From positions 2,391,501 to 2,455,500 of the forward strand of contig CP107199.1 in the NCBI GenBank assembly GCA_025758065.1: DNA of 64,000 nt, given 5' to 3'. Source of the DNA: Lachnospiraceae bacterium. GTDB taxonomy: Bacteria > Bacillota > Clostridia > Lachnospirales > Lachnospiraceae. A program made the translations under genes and the position numbers. Below the pieces are notes generated by a model, which saw only the letters and a list, made by a program, of their open reading frames with translations, did no database searches and had not been told where the DNA came from. This document shows positions 49,573 through 59,140 of the stretch, piece by piece (position 1 is the stretch's first letter; the number at the start of each line of letters is the position of its first letter).

Positions 49573-51597
49573 TTGGCAGGAGTGCATGAAGATTTCGGTG
49601 AAAAGATCGGCGGTGCGAAAAAAGACCTGTGGAAAGACCGCGGGCTGTATGCGGATGATCTGGAAGCCATGAATGAGCGCGAAGCCGAAAAATTTGTGAA
49701 AAAGGATAATGTCTGGAAAAAGCCGGACTATGCAGCCATGCTGGAGGAAGGGATTCCTCTTGGCGTGGTCTATTTTATCAAAAAAGCAAGGGACGGCTTA
49801 AACGCCTCTCCTCAGTATTACCGCACGGATGACACCCCGGAAAAACGGACTGCGAGGCAAAAGGAGTATATAAAAACAGTCCGGGAATTGCAGACAGTGC
49901 TTTCAGATGTTCGTACTGTGGAGGATGCCATGAGAGCCTATGACCGCTTTTTCGTTGACAATGGATATTTAGAAAAGGTACAGGGCTGGGTAAGCGGAAT
50001 CCATTACCGGGCAACGAAAAAGGGTCAGGACAATCCCGTGATTACAAACAAATTATCCAATACTATGCTGATCCGCTCGGCTGAATATTTTGAGCGCAAC
50101 TTTACTCAGAAAGCAAAAAAGGAACAGTTTTGTGTTTCCAAAGAGCAGAAAATACCGAAAGGTTATGCGATCCACTTCAACGACGGGAAACATACCTATT
50201 CTAAAAATGAGGACTGGAAACCCGGTACCTACTATGTGACAAAAGGCTATTCGATCCTGCGGACCAATTTTGAGACCAAAGAAGCTGCCCTGAAATGGGT
50301 GCAGGAACTTGCCAAAGGCAGGAACAAAAATGGGAAGATCCGGTTTGTCCCTCCCCAGCTCGCCCATGTCAAACGTACCGGCCCGGATTATCGGAATGGC
50401 GTGGAGATCACCGGACAGCATTATCTTGATACATTTGGATTCCGCGGCGGCGAGTTTGGAAACTGGATGAACCAGAACGACCGTCAGACCTCCCTTAACA
50501 TGGGATTTGAAGCACTAAAGGATCTGGCGTCAGCCCTTAAGATCAGCGATAAAGATATTGCTTATCAGGGAACGCTTGCTATCGCTTTTGGTGCAAGAGG
50601 CAGCGGCAATGCTGCGGCTCATTATGAACCTTTGCGTACAGTCATCAATCTTACGAAAATGCACGGGGCCGGTTCGCTGGCACATGAATGGTGGCATGGA
50701 CTTGACGATTATCTTGGTACAAAGATGGGCGCAAAAGGGATGCTGTCAGAACAGCCCCGCCTCTATGCGCCGTTCCAAAAACTCATTGACACCATGAAGT
50801 ATAAACCGGAAACACCGGAACAGGCAGCAAAGCGCACGGAAGCACAAACAGAACGCACCCGGAAAAATGCGGCAAGCTGGCTGGATTCCTCGGTTCTTGC
50901 CTCTCTGAAACGGTATGGCAATGAGGAACAGATGGAAACCTACGCAGTCTTGCGGGAAGCATTTTTGTCCGGCGAACCCGGCTCTGTGGGACAGATCAGC
51001 GCATTTAAGAAGAATGTTACCGGCCGGGTAATTCCCAAAAGTGAACGGGAACGGCTGGAAATTTTTGAGCGTATGCTTTCCAGGATGCAGGCGCAGGAAG
51101 CTCCGCAGATTGGACGGACGGAAACTGATTTTTACCGTAATTCGGTACGCATGGGAAAAGAATGTGAAAAAGACGGCGGTTATTGGGACAGCAATGTGGA
51201 AATGACAGCCAGAGCCTTTGCCTGTTATATCAAGGACAAACTGCCCTACACATCGGATTATCTGGCAGGCCATGCCGACTGTGCCCTTACCCTGGTTTCC
51301 GGTAAAGACGGAGAAATGGAGGTATTGAAAGCCTTTCCTGTGGGGGAAGAACGCCGTGCGATCAACGCTGTTTTTGACGAGATCATTCAGGATTTGAAAC
51401 GGGAACAGCTATTGACCCATGCCGATGTAACGCTTCCTCTCTCTGTTTCTGAACTTCGTGAGGCAGCGGACGGTCAGCTATCCATGTTCGGCGTCGGCCG
51501 TCCTTCCGTGATGGATCAGCTTGCGGCAAACAGACCGGCAGATAAAAAATCACCGGCACAGACGATTTTCAGAAAAAACCATGAGTCGGAAATATAG
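49573..51597 (+). CDS. LPD1-domain protein with HExxH-type metallopeptidase motif
   Basis: The 674-residue protein starts with TTG after TGGAGGTGA. The C-terminal half has the LPD1-like signature around residue 365: IAFGARGSGNAAAHYEP, then GAGSLAHEWWHGLDDYLG with an HEWWH zinc-binding motif. LPD domains occur in large polyvalent proteins of conjugative elements and phages; metallopeptidase-bearing versions are thought to enter recipients or counter host defence. That role is inference. Confidence 0.75.
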   Translation: MAGVHEDFGEKIGGAKKDLWKDRGLYADDLEAMNEREAEKFVKKDNVWKKPDYAAMLEEGIPLGVVYFIKKARDGLNASPQYYRTDDTPEKRTARQKEYIKTVRELQTVLSDVRTVEDAMRAYDRFFVDNGYLEKVQGWVSGIHYRATKKGQDNPVITNKLSNTMLIRSAEYFERNFTQKAKKEQFCVSKEQKIPKGYAIHFNDGKHTYSKNEDWKPGTYYVTKGYSILRTNFETKEAALKWVQELAKGRNKNGKIRFVPPQLAHVKRTGPDYRNGVEITGQHYLDTFGFRGGEFGNWMNQNDRQTSLNMGFEALKDLASALKISDKDIAYQGTLAIAFGARGSGNAAAHYEPLRTVINLTKMHGAGSLAHEWWHGLDDYLGTKMGAKGMLSEQPRLYAPFQKLIDTMKYKPETPEQAAKRTEAQTERTRKNAASWLDSSVLASLKRYGNEEQMETYAVLREAFLSGEPGSVGQISAFKKNVTGRVIPKSERERLEIFERMLSRMQAQEAPQIGRTETDFYRNSVRMGKECEKDGGYWDSNVEMTARAFACYIKDKLPYTSDYLAGHADCALTLVSGKDGEMEVLKAFPVGEERRAINAVFDEIIQDLKREQLLTHADVTLPLSVSELREAADGQLSMFGVGRPSVMDQLAANRPADKKSPAQTIFRKNHESEI

Positions 51598-51615
51598 CAG
51601 GAGGTGAACAGCATT

Positions 51616-52455
51616 TTGGAAGAAAACAGGGATTACCATGCCTACCGGTATGGCGACCACTTGACGCCGGGATCAGAGCTTAAAATTGAACACAGCGTAG
51701 TTTGTGAAAATGTGGATATTTCTACTCTGATCACAATGGGAACCGATAGCCTGGAAGCCATGCGCCAGGGAAGTATTGACGGGGAGCAGAAAGCCTATGA
51801 AATCGTGGTGGCTGCTGCAAAACAGTGGGAACAGCAGGCAGCGGCAACACAGACGATCAACCGGGCTTTGGAATATCTTCGTACACCGGAGATCGAACAT
51901 ACCGGCAACCAGTGGAAAGACACCGATAACTGGAGGGCGGATCAGAAAATCAGCAACCGGGTCTATCAGATGACCTGCAGTATTTGGGAAGATACGAAAT
52001 ATGACAGAGAAACCAAACAGAGTGTTCCGATTGCCTGGTATGTGACATGGGAAGTCCGTATTCATTCCCCGAAGCAGGGATATGGAGCAAAGATTGCCGG
52101 ACAAAACCAGAAACGATATACAGATAAGAACGCAGCCATAAAATACCTGGACGGGCGAAAGAAAGCCTATTCCCATTTATTCACGGAAATTTCCCCGCCG
52201 ATCCCGAAAGAATATGAGCACCATTTTATGGTTCACGGTACTCTTTTACCTGGCTATACGGTTGAAGGACTGGAACAGGCCAAAACGGAACATGCCGCCG
52301 CCGAGGTTTCGGAGGGCGGTATTTTTACACCCGAAAACCAGGAGAAGCCTTCCGTCCTGGGGAAGCTCTCTGTGGCAAAAACTCAGGAAAAAACGCCAAC
52401 CACTCCCGGTACGGCAATGAAAAAGAAGGAGGATATACAATTACGAAAGTGTTAA
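51616..52455 (+). CDS. ICE hypothetical protein
   Basis: The 279-residue protein probably starts at TTG 51616, 10 bases after AGGAGG; a GTG at 51604 overlaps that site. The middle contains an all-beta-looking stretch (VPIAWYVTWEVRIHSPKQGY). No family recognised. It overlaps the DUF3846 gene that follows. Confidence 0.6.
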   Translation: MEENRDYHAYRYGDHLTPGSELKIEHSVVCENVDISTLITMGTDSLEAMRQGSIDGEQKAYEIVVAAAKQWEQQAAATQTINRALEYLRTPEIEHTGNQWKDTDNWRADQKISNRVYQMTCSIWEDTKYDRETKQSVPIAWYVTWEVRIHSPKQGYGAKIAGQNQKRYTDKNAAIKYLDGRKKAYSHLFTEISPPIPKEYEHHFMVHGTLLPGYTVEGLEQAKTEHAAAEVSEGGIFTPENQEKPSVLGKLSVAKTQEKTPTTPGTAMKKKEDIQLRKC

Positions 52456-52859
52456 TGGTAGAGCCGGGCAAGTCCCCTTATGCTGCGGAGATTGAAAGCG
52501 GTCTGAAATCTTTGCAGGCGGCAGTGGGTGGAGACATTCAGGCGGTCTATCCGTATGAGGACCCGGTGGCTCTGATCTGCAATGATGAAGGCAAGCTGAT
52601 GGGACTGCCTCTGAACCGGGCTCTCTTTGATGATGACGGCCACATCTATGATATTGTGTCCGGGAATTTTCTGATCGTTGGTCTTGGCGAGGAAAATTTT
52701 ACAGACCTTTCCCCGGATCTGATGGAGAAATATGGGGAGCAATTCAAGTACCCTGAAAAATTTGCAAGGCTTGCCGGCGAGATCATTGCAGTCAAGCAGC
52801 CTGCAACCAATGAGCACCGGGAAAAACCGATGATGCACCATTCCGGCCCGGATTTGTAG
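52440..52859 (+). CDS. DUF3846 protein, probably with an ATT start codon
   Basis: The product reads (I/M)TKVLMVEPGKSPYAAEIES and fits DUF3846, small proteins of phages and conjugative elements suspected of antirestriction-like roles. AAGGAGGATATACA puts the ideal start at the ATT at 52440; relatives as I recall begin MTKVLMVEPG. The first usual start codon is GTG 52449, badly placed. The gene overlaps the previous stop. Confidence 0.75.
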   Translation: MTKVLMVEPGKSPYAAEIESGLKSLQAAVGGDIQAVYPYEDPVALICNDEGKLMGLPLNRALFDDDGHIYDIVSGNFLIVGLGEENFTDLSPDLMEKYGEQFKYPEKFARLAGEIIAVKQPATNEHREKPMMHHSGPDL

Positions 52860-52876
52860 AAAGAAAGGAGCCAATT

Positions 52877-53692
52877 ATGTTAATGGCAGTAAATGAACCT
52901 TATGCCCTTATGGTGCAGCCGGACGATATTCTGATCTCTCCCCGTGAGGTAGATGAACATTTTGGGACGATGGTATGCTTTCATCCCCGCTATGCGCTGG
53001 GCGACCATCACAACCATATGGACAAAGATGACTTCCTGCGGGAAATGTATTTAGATACCGTAGGACATGATGAAGCCGGCATGAAACGCTATGAACGGAT
53101 GGTAAACATTGTAAGCAGCCGTTTCCGGCATGGACCAAAGACAGAGGAACGGGCGATCGATGAAGCAATGCAGAAAGTAATTTCGGAAAAGTATCTGATG
53201 CTCCCCCTCTATCTCTACGACCACTCAGGTCTTGCCATGAGTACAGAAAGTTTCTCAGGCAGGGCTCCTCATGCAGAATGGGACAGCGGACAGGTCGGCT
53301 GGATCTATGTTTCCAAAGAAGATGCCCTAAAGGAATTTGACGCTGACAAGATGACCGGCGCCATCCGGCAGAAAGCGGACGCACTGATGCGCAGCGAAGT
53401 CGCCGCTTATGATTCCTATCTGCGTGGCGAATGTTATGGGTTTGAGCTTTATAAAAACGGGGAGCTGTCGGATAGCTGCTGGGGCTTTATGGGTAACTTT
53501 TCCGATGTGTTGAAAGATATGGCGGCATACCTCCCGGATGAGTGCAAAGGGATGGTCGATCATCTGGAGGAACAGGAACGCCCGGCTACGATCATCAAGA
53601 CGCTTTTGAAACATGCTAAAATTCAGGTCGATCAGGCAGCAAAAGCCTTTGAACACGCTTCCCGACAGCAGGTTCTTGGGGAAAGCCGGTAA
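52877..53692 (+). CDS. Conserved phage/plasmid-type hypothetical protein
   Basis: The 271-residue protein contains LPLYLYDHSGLAMSTESFSG, then WDSGQVGWIYVSKEDALKEF and later SDSCWGFMGNF, a pattern I recognise from proteins widespread in phages and conjugative elements, always unnamed. GAAAGGAGCC precedes the ATG. Role unknown. Confidence 0.65.
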   Translation: MLMAVNEPYALMVQPDDILISPREVDEHFGTMVCFHPRYALGDHHNHMDKDDFLREMYLDTVGHDEAGMKRYERMVNIVSSRFRHGPKTEERAIDEAMQKVISEKYLMLPLYLYDHSGLAMSTESFSGRAPHAEWDSGQVGWIYVSKEDALKEFDADKMTGAIRQKADALMRSEVAAYDSYLRGECYGFELYKNGELSDSCWGFMGNFSDVLKDMAAYLPDECKGMVDHLEEQERPATIIKTLLKHAKIQVDQAAKAFEHASRQQVLGESR

Positions 53693-53743
53693 AAAGTTAT
53701 TTCCATATTATAAATACCGATTTTATCAGAAAGGAGGATGCTC

Positions 53744-54214
53744 TTGCAGGAAGAACTCGAACAACGAACGGTTTCTGTTTCTATACAGGCAGCAAAACTG
53801 TCAGGGCGGGTACTGCGTGCGGCTATTGCTGCGGTACTCCAAAAGATGGAACAGGAACGCACAATGCCAAAAGTCGGGCGCAACAGCATGAAGCGGCTGA
53901 CTTATAAAGACCCCGGAGCCAATACCATTGAAGTTTCAGGGCGAATCCGCTCTTTTGAACGGTATGCCAGAAAACATCAGGTACGCTACCATATAGAAAA
54001 GGAACTTGGGACCGATCCCCCAAAATGGACGGTATATTTCAAGGCAAACCAGGCGGATGCACTGACGGCAGCTTTTAAGGAATATACAAAGAAAGACCTT
54101 ACACGCAGCACCAGACCGTCGCTGCTTATACAGCTTCATAAGTTCAAAGAACTGGCACAGTCGCTTGGCCGTGACCGTGTAAAGAACAAAGAACACGGAG
54201 GACCGGAACGATGA
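53744..54214 (+). CDS. PcfB-family (DUF3801) conjugation protein
   Basis: The 156-residue protein starts at TTG 53744 behind AAGGAGG; the ATG at 53738 overlaps that site. The core KVGRNSMKRLTYKDPGANTI followed by VSGRIRSFERYARKHQVRYH matches PcfB/DUF3801. PcfB of pCF10 helps load the transfer intermediate onto the coupling protein. Its end overlaps the virD4-type gene by 4 bases, as in other ICEs. Confidence 0.82.
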   Translation: MQEELEQRTVSVSIQAAKLSGRVLRAAIAAVLQKMEQERTMPKVGRNSMKRLTYKDPGANTIEVSGRIRSFERYARKHQVRYHIEKELGTDPPKWTVYFKANQADALTAAFKEYTKKDLTRSTRPSLLIQLHKFKELAQSLGRDRVKNKEHGGPER

Positions 54215-55851
54215 AGATTGATGCAGAAACATTGAAAAAACAGGTCATTCTCCATCTGCCTTATGTTCTGTTCCTTCTGGTATTTGCCAAGCTGGGCGAA
54301 GCGGTGCGGCTGGCTCCCGGAGCAGACGCTTCCCAAAAGCTGTTAGGACTGTCCGAAGGCTTTGCCCTTGCGTTTCAGAGTATGTGGCCGGGGGCGGCAA
54401 TGGACTGGCTGATCGGTTTCTGCGGTGCAGCCATTATGCGGCTGGCAGTCTATCTTAGAGGGAAAGACGCTAAGAAATACCGCAAAAATGTGGAATATGG
54501 TTCTGCAAGATGGGGAAATAAAGCCGATATTGCCCCGTTTATGGACCCAAATCCGGAAAACAATATCATTCTTACCCAAAGTGAAGGACTGATGTTAAAC
54601 GGAAGGCCCAAAAATCCGGCCAATGCAAGAAATAAAAATGTACTGGTAGTCGGAGGATCAGGTTCGGGAAAAACGCGCTTTTTCATCAAGCCCAATCTGA
54701 TGCAAATGCACAGTTCCTACGTCGTCACCGATCCGAAAGGTACAGTCCTTGTGGAATGCGGAAAGATGTTGCAGCGAGGCACACCAAAGCTGGACAAGGA
54801 CGGAAAGCCTGTGCGTAATGAAAAAGGAAAGATCATCTATGAGTCCTATAAAATACGGGTATTCAATACGATCAATTTCCAGAAAAGTATGCACTTTAAC
54901 CCGTTCGCCTACATTCATTCCGAGAAAGATATTCTGAAGATCGTCACTACCCTAATCGCCAATACCAAAGGCGAAGGAAAAGCCGGAGACGATTTCTGGG
55001 TCAAGGCAGAAACCCTGCTCTATACGGCACTGATCGGATATATCTATTATGAGGCTCCGGCAAACGAACAGAATTTTGCCACACTGGTAGAAATGCTGAA
55101 CGCAATGGAAGTCCGTGAGGATGATGAGTCGTTCAAAAATGCCGTTGACCTTCTCTTTGACGCGCTGGAACAGAAAGACCCGGATCATTTTGCCCTGCGT
55201 CAATATAAGAAATATAAGCTCGCTGCCGGAAAAACAGCCAAGTCGATCCTTATTTCCTGTGCTTCCAGACTGGCTCCTTTTGACATTAAAGAAGTCAGGG
55301 AAATTACCATGTATGACGAACTGGATCTGGATATGCTGGGAGATGAACGGACTGCTCTTTTCCTTATTATGAGTGACACGGACGGGACCTTTGCATTTTT
55401 GATCAGTCTGATCTATTCCATTTTGTTTAACCGCTTGTGTGAGCGGGCGGATGATGTATATGGTGGAAGGCTTCCCATCCATGTGCGCTGCCTGATCGAC
55501 GAGGCGGCAAATATCGGGCAGATCCCGAACCTGGAGCGTCTTATGGCGACCATCCGAAGCCGTGAGATCTCTGCCTGCCTGGTGCTGCAGGCGCAAAGCC
55601 AACTCAAAGCCCTGTATAAAGACAACATGGACACCATCATCGGTAACTGTGACGCCTCCCTTTTCTTAGGAGGCAAAGAAGAAACCACCTTAAAAAGCTG
55701 GAACTCCCTATTGGGGAAAGAGACCATCGACCTGTATAACACCAGTGTCACAAAGGGCAATCAGGAATCCCACGGACAAAATTTTCAAAAGCTGGGAAAG
55801 GATATGCCATACTTGTTCGTGAAGAGTTCAGTTGCCTTGAATTTATCATGA
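54211..55851 (+). pseudogene. VirD4/TraG-type coupling protein gene, interrupted by an inserted element
   Basis: The type IV coupling protein pumps DNA into the conjugation channel. N-terminal membrane segments (ILHLPYVLFLLVFAKLGEAV), Walker A (VLVVGGSGSGKTRFFIKPNL about residue 145), Walker B (RCLIDEAANIGQIPNLERLM) and the QAQSQLKALYKDNMDTIIGN block are present. Homology stops at QNFQKLGKDM (about 55806); the last 14 residues are foreign and a stop follows. About 50-60 residues are missing, including the usual C-terminal motif. The 3' part should lie beyond the second element, outside the window. Confidence 0.85.
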
Positions 55852-55864
55852 ACAGGGACACGAT
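55848..55864 (+). repeat. Left copy of a 17-bp inverted repeat of the nested element
   Basis: ATGAACAGGGACACGAT is the exact reverse complement of 62881-62897, just upstream of the serine recombinase. This copy is about 40 bases inside the left junction. It may be a recombinase- or regulator-binding site. Confidence 0.6.
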
Positions 55865-55903
55865 CAACTGGATTCTGAAATAACTGAATACAGGAGGTCG
55901 AAC

Positions 55904-56281
55904 ATGGAGCATTTACCAAAGAAAATCCATCAAAACGGAATCAGCTACACGCTGGTGGGAGACTACTACATCCCCGATCTGGAGCTACCGGAGGAAAGCC
56001 GCCCCATTGGGCGGTGGGGCCGGATGCACAAAGCGTTTCTGCAAGAACACCGGCCCGGCCAGTACAATGCCCTGCTTCTGTCGGGAAAACTCTGGACATA
56101 TCTTGCTGACCTGAACGAACAGGCCGCTGACCGGCTGGCGTGTATCGTCTCGCAGATGCAGGAGGCGGAGGGTGTCACCGAGGAACTGAAAGCCCGTGAC
56201 CAGCTTGCGTGGGTCGGGGGCATGAACAGCATTCGCAGCCGAGCAGAGGAAATCATCCTCTCTGAGATGATTTTTGTTTAA
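55904..56281 (+). CDS. TnpV-like transposon protein
   Basis: The 125-residue protein reads SYTLVGDYYIPDLELPEESR, then IGRWGRMHKAFLQEHRPGQY, characteristic of TnpV proteins of Tn4451-type elements, whose role in movement is unclear. ACAGGAGGTCG precedes the ATG. First gene of the nested element. Confidence 0.85.
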   Translation: MEHLPKKIHQNGISYTLVGDYYIPDLELPEESRPIGRWGRMHKAFLQEHRPGQYNALLLSGKLWTYLADLNEQAADRLACIVSQMQEAEGVTEELKARDQLAWVGGMNSIRSRAEEIILSEMIFV

Positions 56282-56295
56282 GGAGGTGCCTGTCT

Positions 56296-56478
56296 ATGAG
56301 ATACCGTATCGAATACGCCGATGGGCGTTATTGTAACTTTGCCAACGGCAGGGCTGAGCTGCTGAAATGGCTGAAACTGCTGAAGCAAGAGGAAATCTCC
56401 GACATCCGCAAAGTATATAAAAGCGGTGTGTCAGATTCCGTCCTGGAAACATACCGGAATTATATCCGCCCAGCATAA
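56296..56478 (+). CDS. Small hypothetical protein
   Basis: The 60-residue product (MRYRIEYADGRYCNFANGRA...) follows AAGGAGGTG. It is found beside TnpV in related elements as I recall. Role unknown. Confidence 0.65.
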   Translation: MRYRIEYADGRYCNFANGRAELLKWLKLLKQEEISDIRKVYKSGVSDSVLETYRNYIRPA

Positions 56479-56490
56479 GGAGGGGCGCTT

Positions 56491-56793
56491 ATGGGTACAG
56501 ATATAGAAAAATTGGTTGATTTGATGATTCAGGAGCGGATGCAGAGCCAGTTTGCTAAGTGGCGGGAGGCAGAAACCGGCACGGAGAAAAAAGAGGACTG
56601 CCTTCGCTTGGAAAACGAGTATGAAAAAGCAATCAGCGCATTGTCTGAGGAACAGAAGGACGCTGTAAGACACTACTGTGATTCTATTTTCGATTCTGGT
56701 GCAGAAAGCGAGTGCTTCTTTTACCGGCTGGGCCTCAAAGATGGCATCCGTCTCTGGAAGTTTATGAAAAAGCTGATGAAAACGGTCAGCTAA
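56491..56793 (+). CDS. DUF6809-type protein
   Basis: The 100-residue helical protein (IEKLVDLMIQERMQSQFAKW, then FFYRLGLKDGIRLWKFMKKL) resembles DUF6809, small proteins of Firmicutes mobile elements without a known role. ATAAGGAGGGG precedes its start. Confidence 0.65.
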   Translation: MGTDIEKLVDLMIQERMQSQFAKWREAETGTEKKEDCLRLENEYEKAISALSEEQKDAVRHYCDSIFDSGAESECFFYRLGLKDGIRLWKFMKKLMKTVS

Positions 56794-56873
56794 CGGATGT
56801 ATAACCACATATTTTATTCCGCCCACAAACGGGTCGAAAGCCGTCCAACGGTACAGATTGGGCGGCTTTCCTG

Positions 56874-57722
56874 TTATCTGCGTTTCTTCCGCTTGGGCGC
56901 ATAGTACGGCTGCGGCTTGGCCTTTCCTCTCATGTTGTTGGGATTTTTGAGCATTTTGGACAGGCTCAGTATCCGCAAAAATGCAGAGAAGTCCTCTGAG
57001 GAAATCTTCTCGAAGGGTATCTGCATTCTGTCGCAAAATTCGTGGATTACCACTTCCTCTTGGCTGCCCTGTTCGAGCGCCTGTTCAAACTTTTCCTTGA
57101 CGTCATCCAGCGTGGGCTGCGGGTCGGCGGTGGTCTTGTCCTTGCGGTGTGCTTCCCGGATGTCCCGGACGATGCTGTCCAGATCATCGTGCATGACATG
57201 GCTGTAAAAATCGCTTTCCTGCACCTGCCCCAGTTCCAGCGTCCGCATATAGAGGTCATCTTCTCCGGGCGCATACTTGCTCATGACGGTCTGCCGGGTG
57301 GCCTCCAACACCAGATTCATCTGCTCCACCCGCATATTGGCGATCTGGTCGATGCAGATTTCCATATCTATCATCAGCCGCCGGAAATTCGGGTGGGCAG
57401 CCAGTTCGCAGAGAAGCCGGTTGTTGATTTTGCCGCTGCTCAAAAGTTCCACCATATCATCACTCAGATGCAGAGATTGAAGTTCTGTGTTTGGGTGATT
57501 TTTATTTTCCGTCAGCCCCATCAGATAGTCGGTGGACACGCCGTAAAAGTCCGCCAGCGTTGCAATCGCAAACGGGCTGATGTCCTTGTAGTCATCGGTT
57601 TCGTATTTTCCCAGCGCGGATTTAGACAGGCCGGTCTGCTCCGCCAGTTGTTCCAGCGTCAGGTGCTTGTCCACCACCCGCAGGTCTTTGAGCCGCTCCG
57701 GGATTGTCAGCTTTGCGTACAT
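56874..57722 (-). CDS. XRE-family regulator of the nested element
   Basis: The 282-residue protein has an N-terminal helix-turn-helix (LTLEQLAEQTGLSKSALGKY, then FAIATLADFYGVSTDYLMGL) and a long helical C-terminal region of unknown role. It is transcribed opposite to the mobilization genes, from a promoter with TATAAT at 57770-57765 (minus strand), and probably controls them. The start is after GAGAGGGGG. Confidence 0.85.
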   Translation of the reverse strand: MYAKLTIPERLKDLRVVDKHLTLEQLAEQTGLSKSALGKYETDDYKDISPFAIATLADFYGVSTDYLMGLTENKNHPNTELQSLHLSDDMVELLSSGKINNRLLCELAAHPNFRRLMIDMEICIDQIANMRVEQMNLVLEATRQTVMSKYAPGEDDLYMRTLELGQVQESDFYSHVMHDDLDSIVRDIREAHRKDKTTADPQPTLDDVKEKFEQALEQGSQEEVVIHEFCDRMQIPFEKISSEDFSAFLRILSLSKMLKNPNNMRGKAKPQPYYAPKRKKRR

Positions 57723-58083
57723 CCAAAGCCCCCTCTCTCGTTATCTTTTTCAGTGATTACACCCATTATAGCACGATTCCATAAGCGTGGAAATATGCGG
57801 ATTTCGAGCGTTTTTCCGACGTTTTGGATATACGGGAAAGGGCCTCTTTTTTCGGTAAACTGGTTCTTGCAGACAGGCACAGAACCTTGAAAATCGAATG
57901 ACCGGCTGCAAGGGGTATGGCCTCCGGGGAAGTGACGCCAGGACAGAAATCGAGCACACCAAAGAGGCCGATACGCCGGGAGAAATTCCGGGCAGGAGCG
58001 GCTTGCAGGCAGACCGGCGGACAGGAAACAAGTTTATCATGCGGGGCGCATGGCTCCGCAGCAAAGAAATGGAGGAAATCATT
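57723..58083. other. Intergenic region between regulator and mobilization operon
   Basis: It contains the regulator's -10 box (57765-57770) and, on the plus strand, an open frame from 57898 in line with the next gene but without a ribosome site. I read it as leader or control DNA rather than coding. Confidence 0.4.
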
Positions 58084-58377
58084 ATGACACTGAGTATGAA
58101 AGAAAAGAAGATTCTCTACGCTTACGGCTGTCTCAGCCACCACAATACGGTGACACGGCTGAAATGGCTGACGGCTCTGACGGTTGACCCGGAGGCCAAA
58201 CGCCGGATGCTGGGGCTGGCCCGGAAGGTGGAGACGGAGATGAACGAAAGCTGGTACGAGGATTTTTATCACCATCTGCGCATGGAGATGGACGAGTACC
58301 GCCGTCTCAAGCGCAACCTGCGTGTGCTGAAATCTTACACCGATTATGAGGAGAATCTGTATGAAGAAGCTGTCTAA
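58084..58377 (+). CDS. Small helical hypothetical protein
   Basis: The 97-residue product starts at 58084 (MTLSMKEKKILYAYGCLS) behind GGAGGAAATC. It reads as a transposon-transfer-assisting type small protein, charged and helical. No firm family. It overlaps the next gene by 17 bases. Confidence 0.6.
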   Translation: MTLSMKEKKILYAYGCLSHHNTVTRLKWLTALTVDPEAKRRMLGLARKVETEMNESWYEDFYHHLRMEMDEYRRLKRNLRVLKSYTDYEENLYEEAV

Positions 58378-58666
58378 GTATGAGAAAGAAACCATCATCA
58401 ACTGGAACGAGGCGGAGAACCTTGCCAGCGTCTACACCTTCAACGCCAGCTTGAAGCGCAGGCTGGCTGATTTCAGCCGGAAGTACCCACTGTTGTGCCG
58501 GTTGGAGCGCAGCACGCCGGAGGGCAGCGTGACCTATGTGCTGGACAAGTCCCGGCTGTCGATCCGGCTGGTGCCTCCGTACAGCGAAGAACGGAAAGCC
58601 GCCGCAAGGGAGTACGCAAAGGAGCATGGCTTTCAGGTGGTGGTAACGGAAGAAAAAATCGCCTAA
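58361..58666 (+). CDS. Small hypothetical protein
   Basis: The 101-residue product starts at 58361 (MKKLSKYEKETIINWNEAEN) behind GAGGAG. It contains YTFNASLKRRLADFSRKYPL and ends KEHGFQVVVTEEKIA. Proteins of this kind precede the relaxase in related elements; role unknown. Confidence 0.65.
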   Translation: MKKLSKYEKETIINWNEAENLASVYTFNASLKRRLADFSRKYPLLCRLERSTPEGSVTYVLDKSRLSIRLVPPYSEERKAAAREYAKEHGFQVVVTEEKIA

Positions 58667-59140
58667 AATCGGGGTGTTTACGGGAAAAATGACGGGTCTG
58701 CACCCGATGTTTTGACCGGCAATCCCCGCAGGCGTATTCCGTATCCACTCCCCGCCTATGGGCGCAAATGTGTGGATACGGAGCCGGTGAAACTGGCAAA
58801 CACCGTTCCTGCGGTGGAAGCCAGCTTCGCCGGTGCGGAAGTACAGAGGGCGGCCAGCCCTTTGTGGCGGGGTGCAGGGGCGGCAGCGCACTGCTGGGGT
58901 CAAGGGGCAACGCCCATTGGCAGGTTAAGGGCGGCAGCCATTATCGGGTCAAGGACGAAGTGCCTTGGCAGGTTGAGGGCAGCCGCCCCATCGGGTCAAG
59001 GGTGAAACGCCTTGCCCAGGGAAAGTTGATGCCTGCGTCAACTTGTATTGGGTATTACCTGACGCAAAATTCGCAGGATTTGCGGCTTCGCCGCCCCTTC
59101 CCCGGCCCCAGAACATCTTCGCAGGAAGGAGGAAATCTGT
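58667..59140 (+). other. Noncoding repeat region with candidate oriT before the relaxase gene
   Basis: Three imperfect copies of a roughly 50-base unit beginning GGGTCAAGG start at about 58898, 58948 and 58993. They are followed by an inverted repeat TGCGTCA (59034-59040)/TGACGCA (59060-59066) with a T-rich spacer. Direct and inverted repeats just upstream of a mob gene are the usual oriT layout. The nick site cannot be told. Confidence 0.5.

Noticed and set aside
57898..58083. N-terminal extension of the 97-residue protein at 58084
   Set aside because: No ribosome site before 57898 and low-quality residue content; the GGAGG before 58084 decides the start.
58898..59020. Spaced GGGTCAAGG repeats considered as CRISPR
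   Set aside because: Spacers are themselves similar to each other, repeats are degenerate, and the location before a relaxase fits oriT better.
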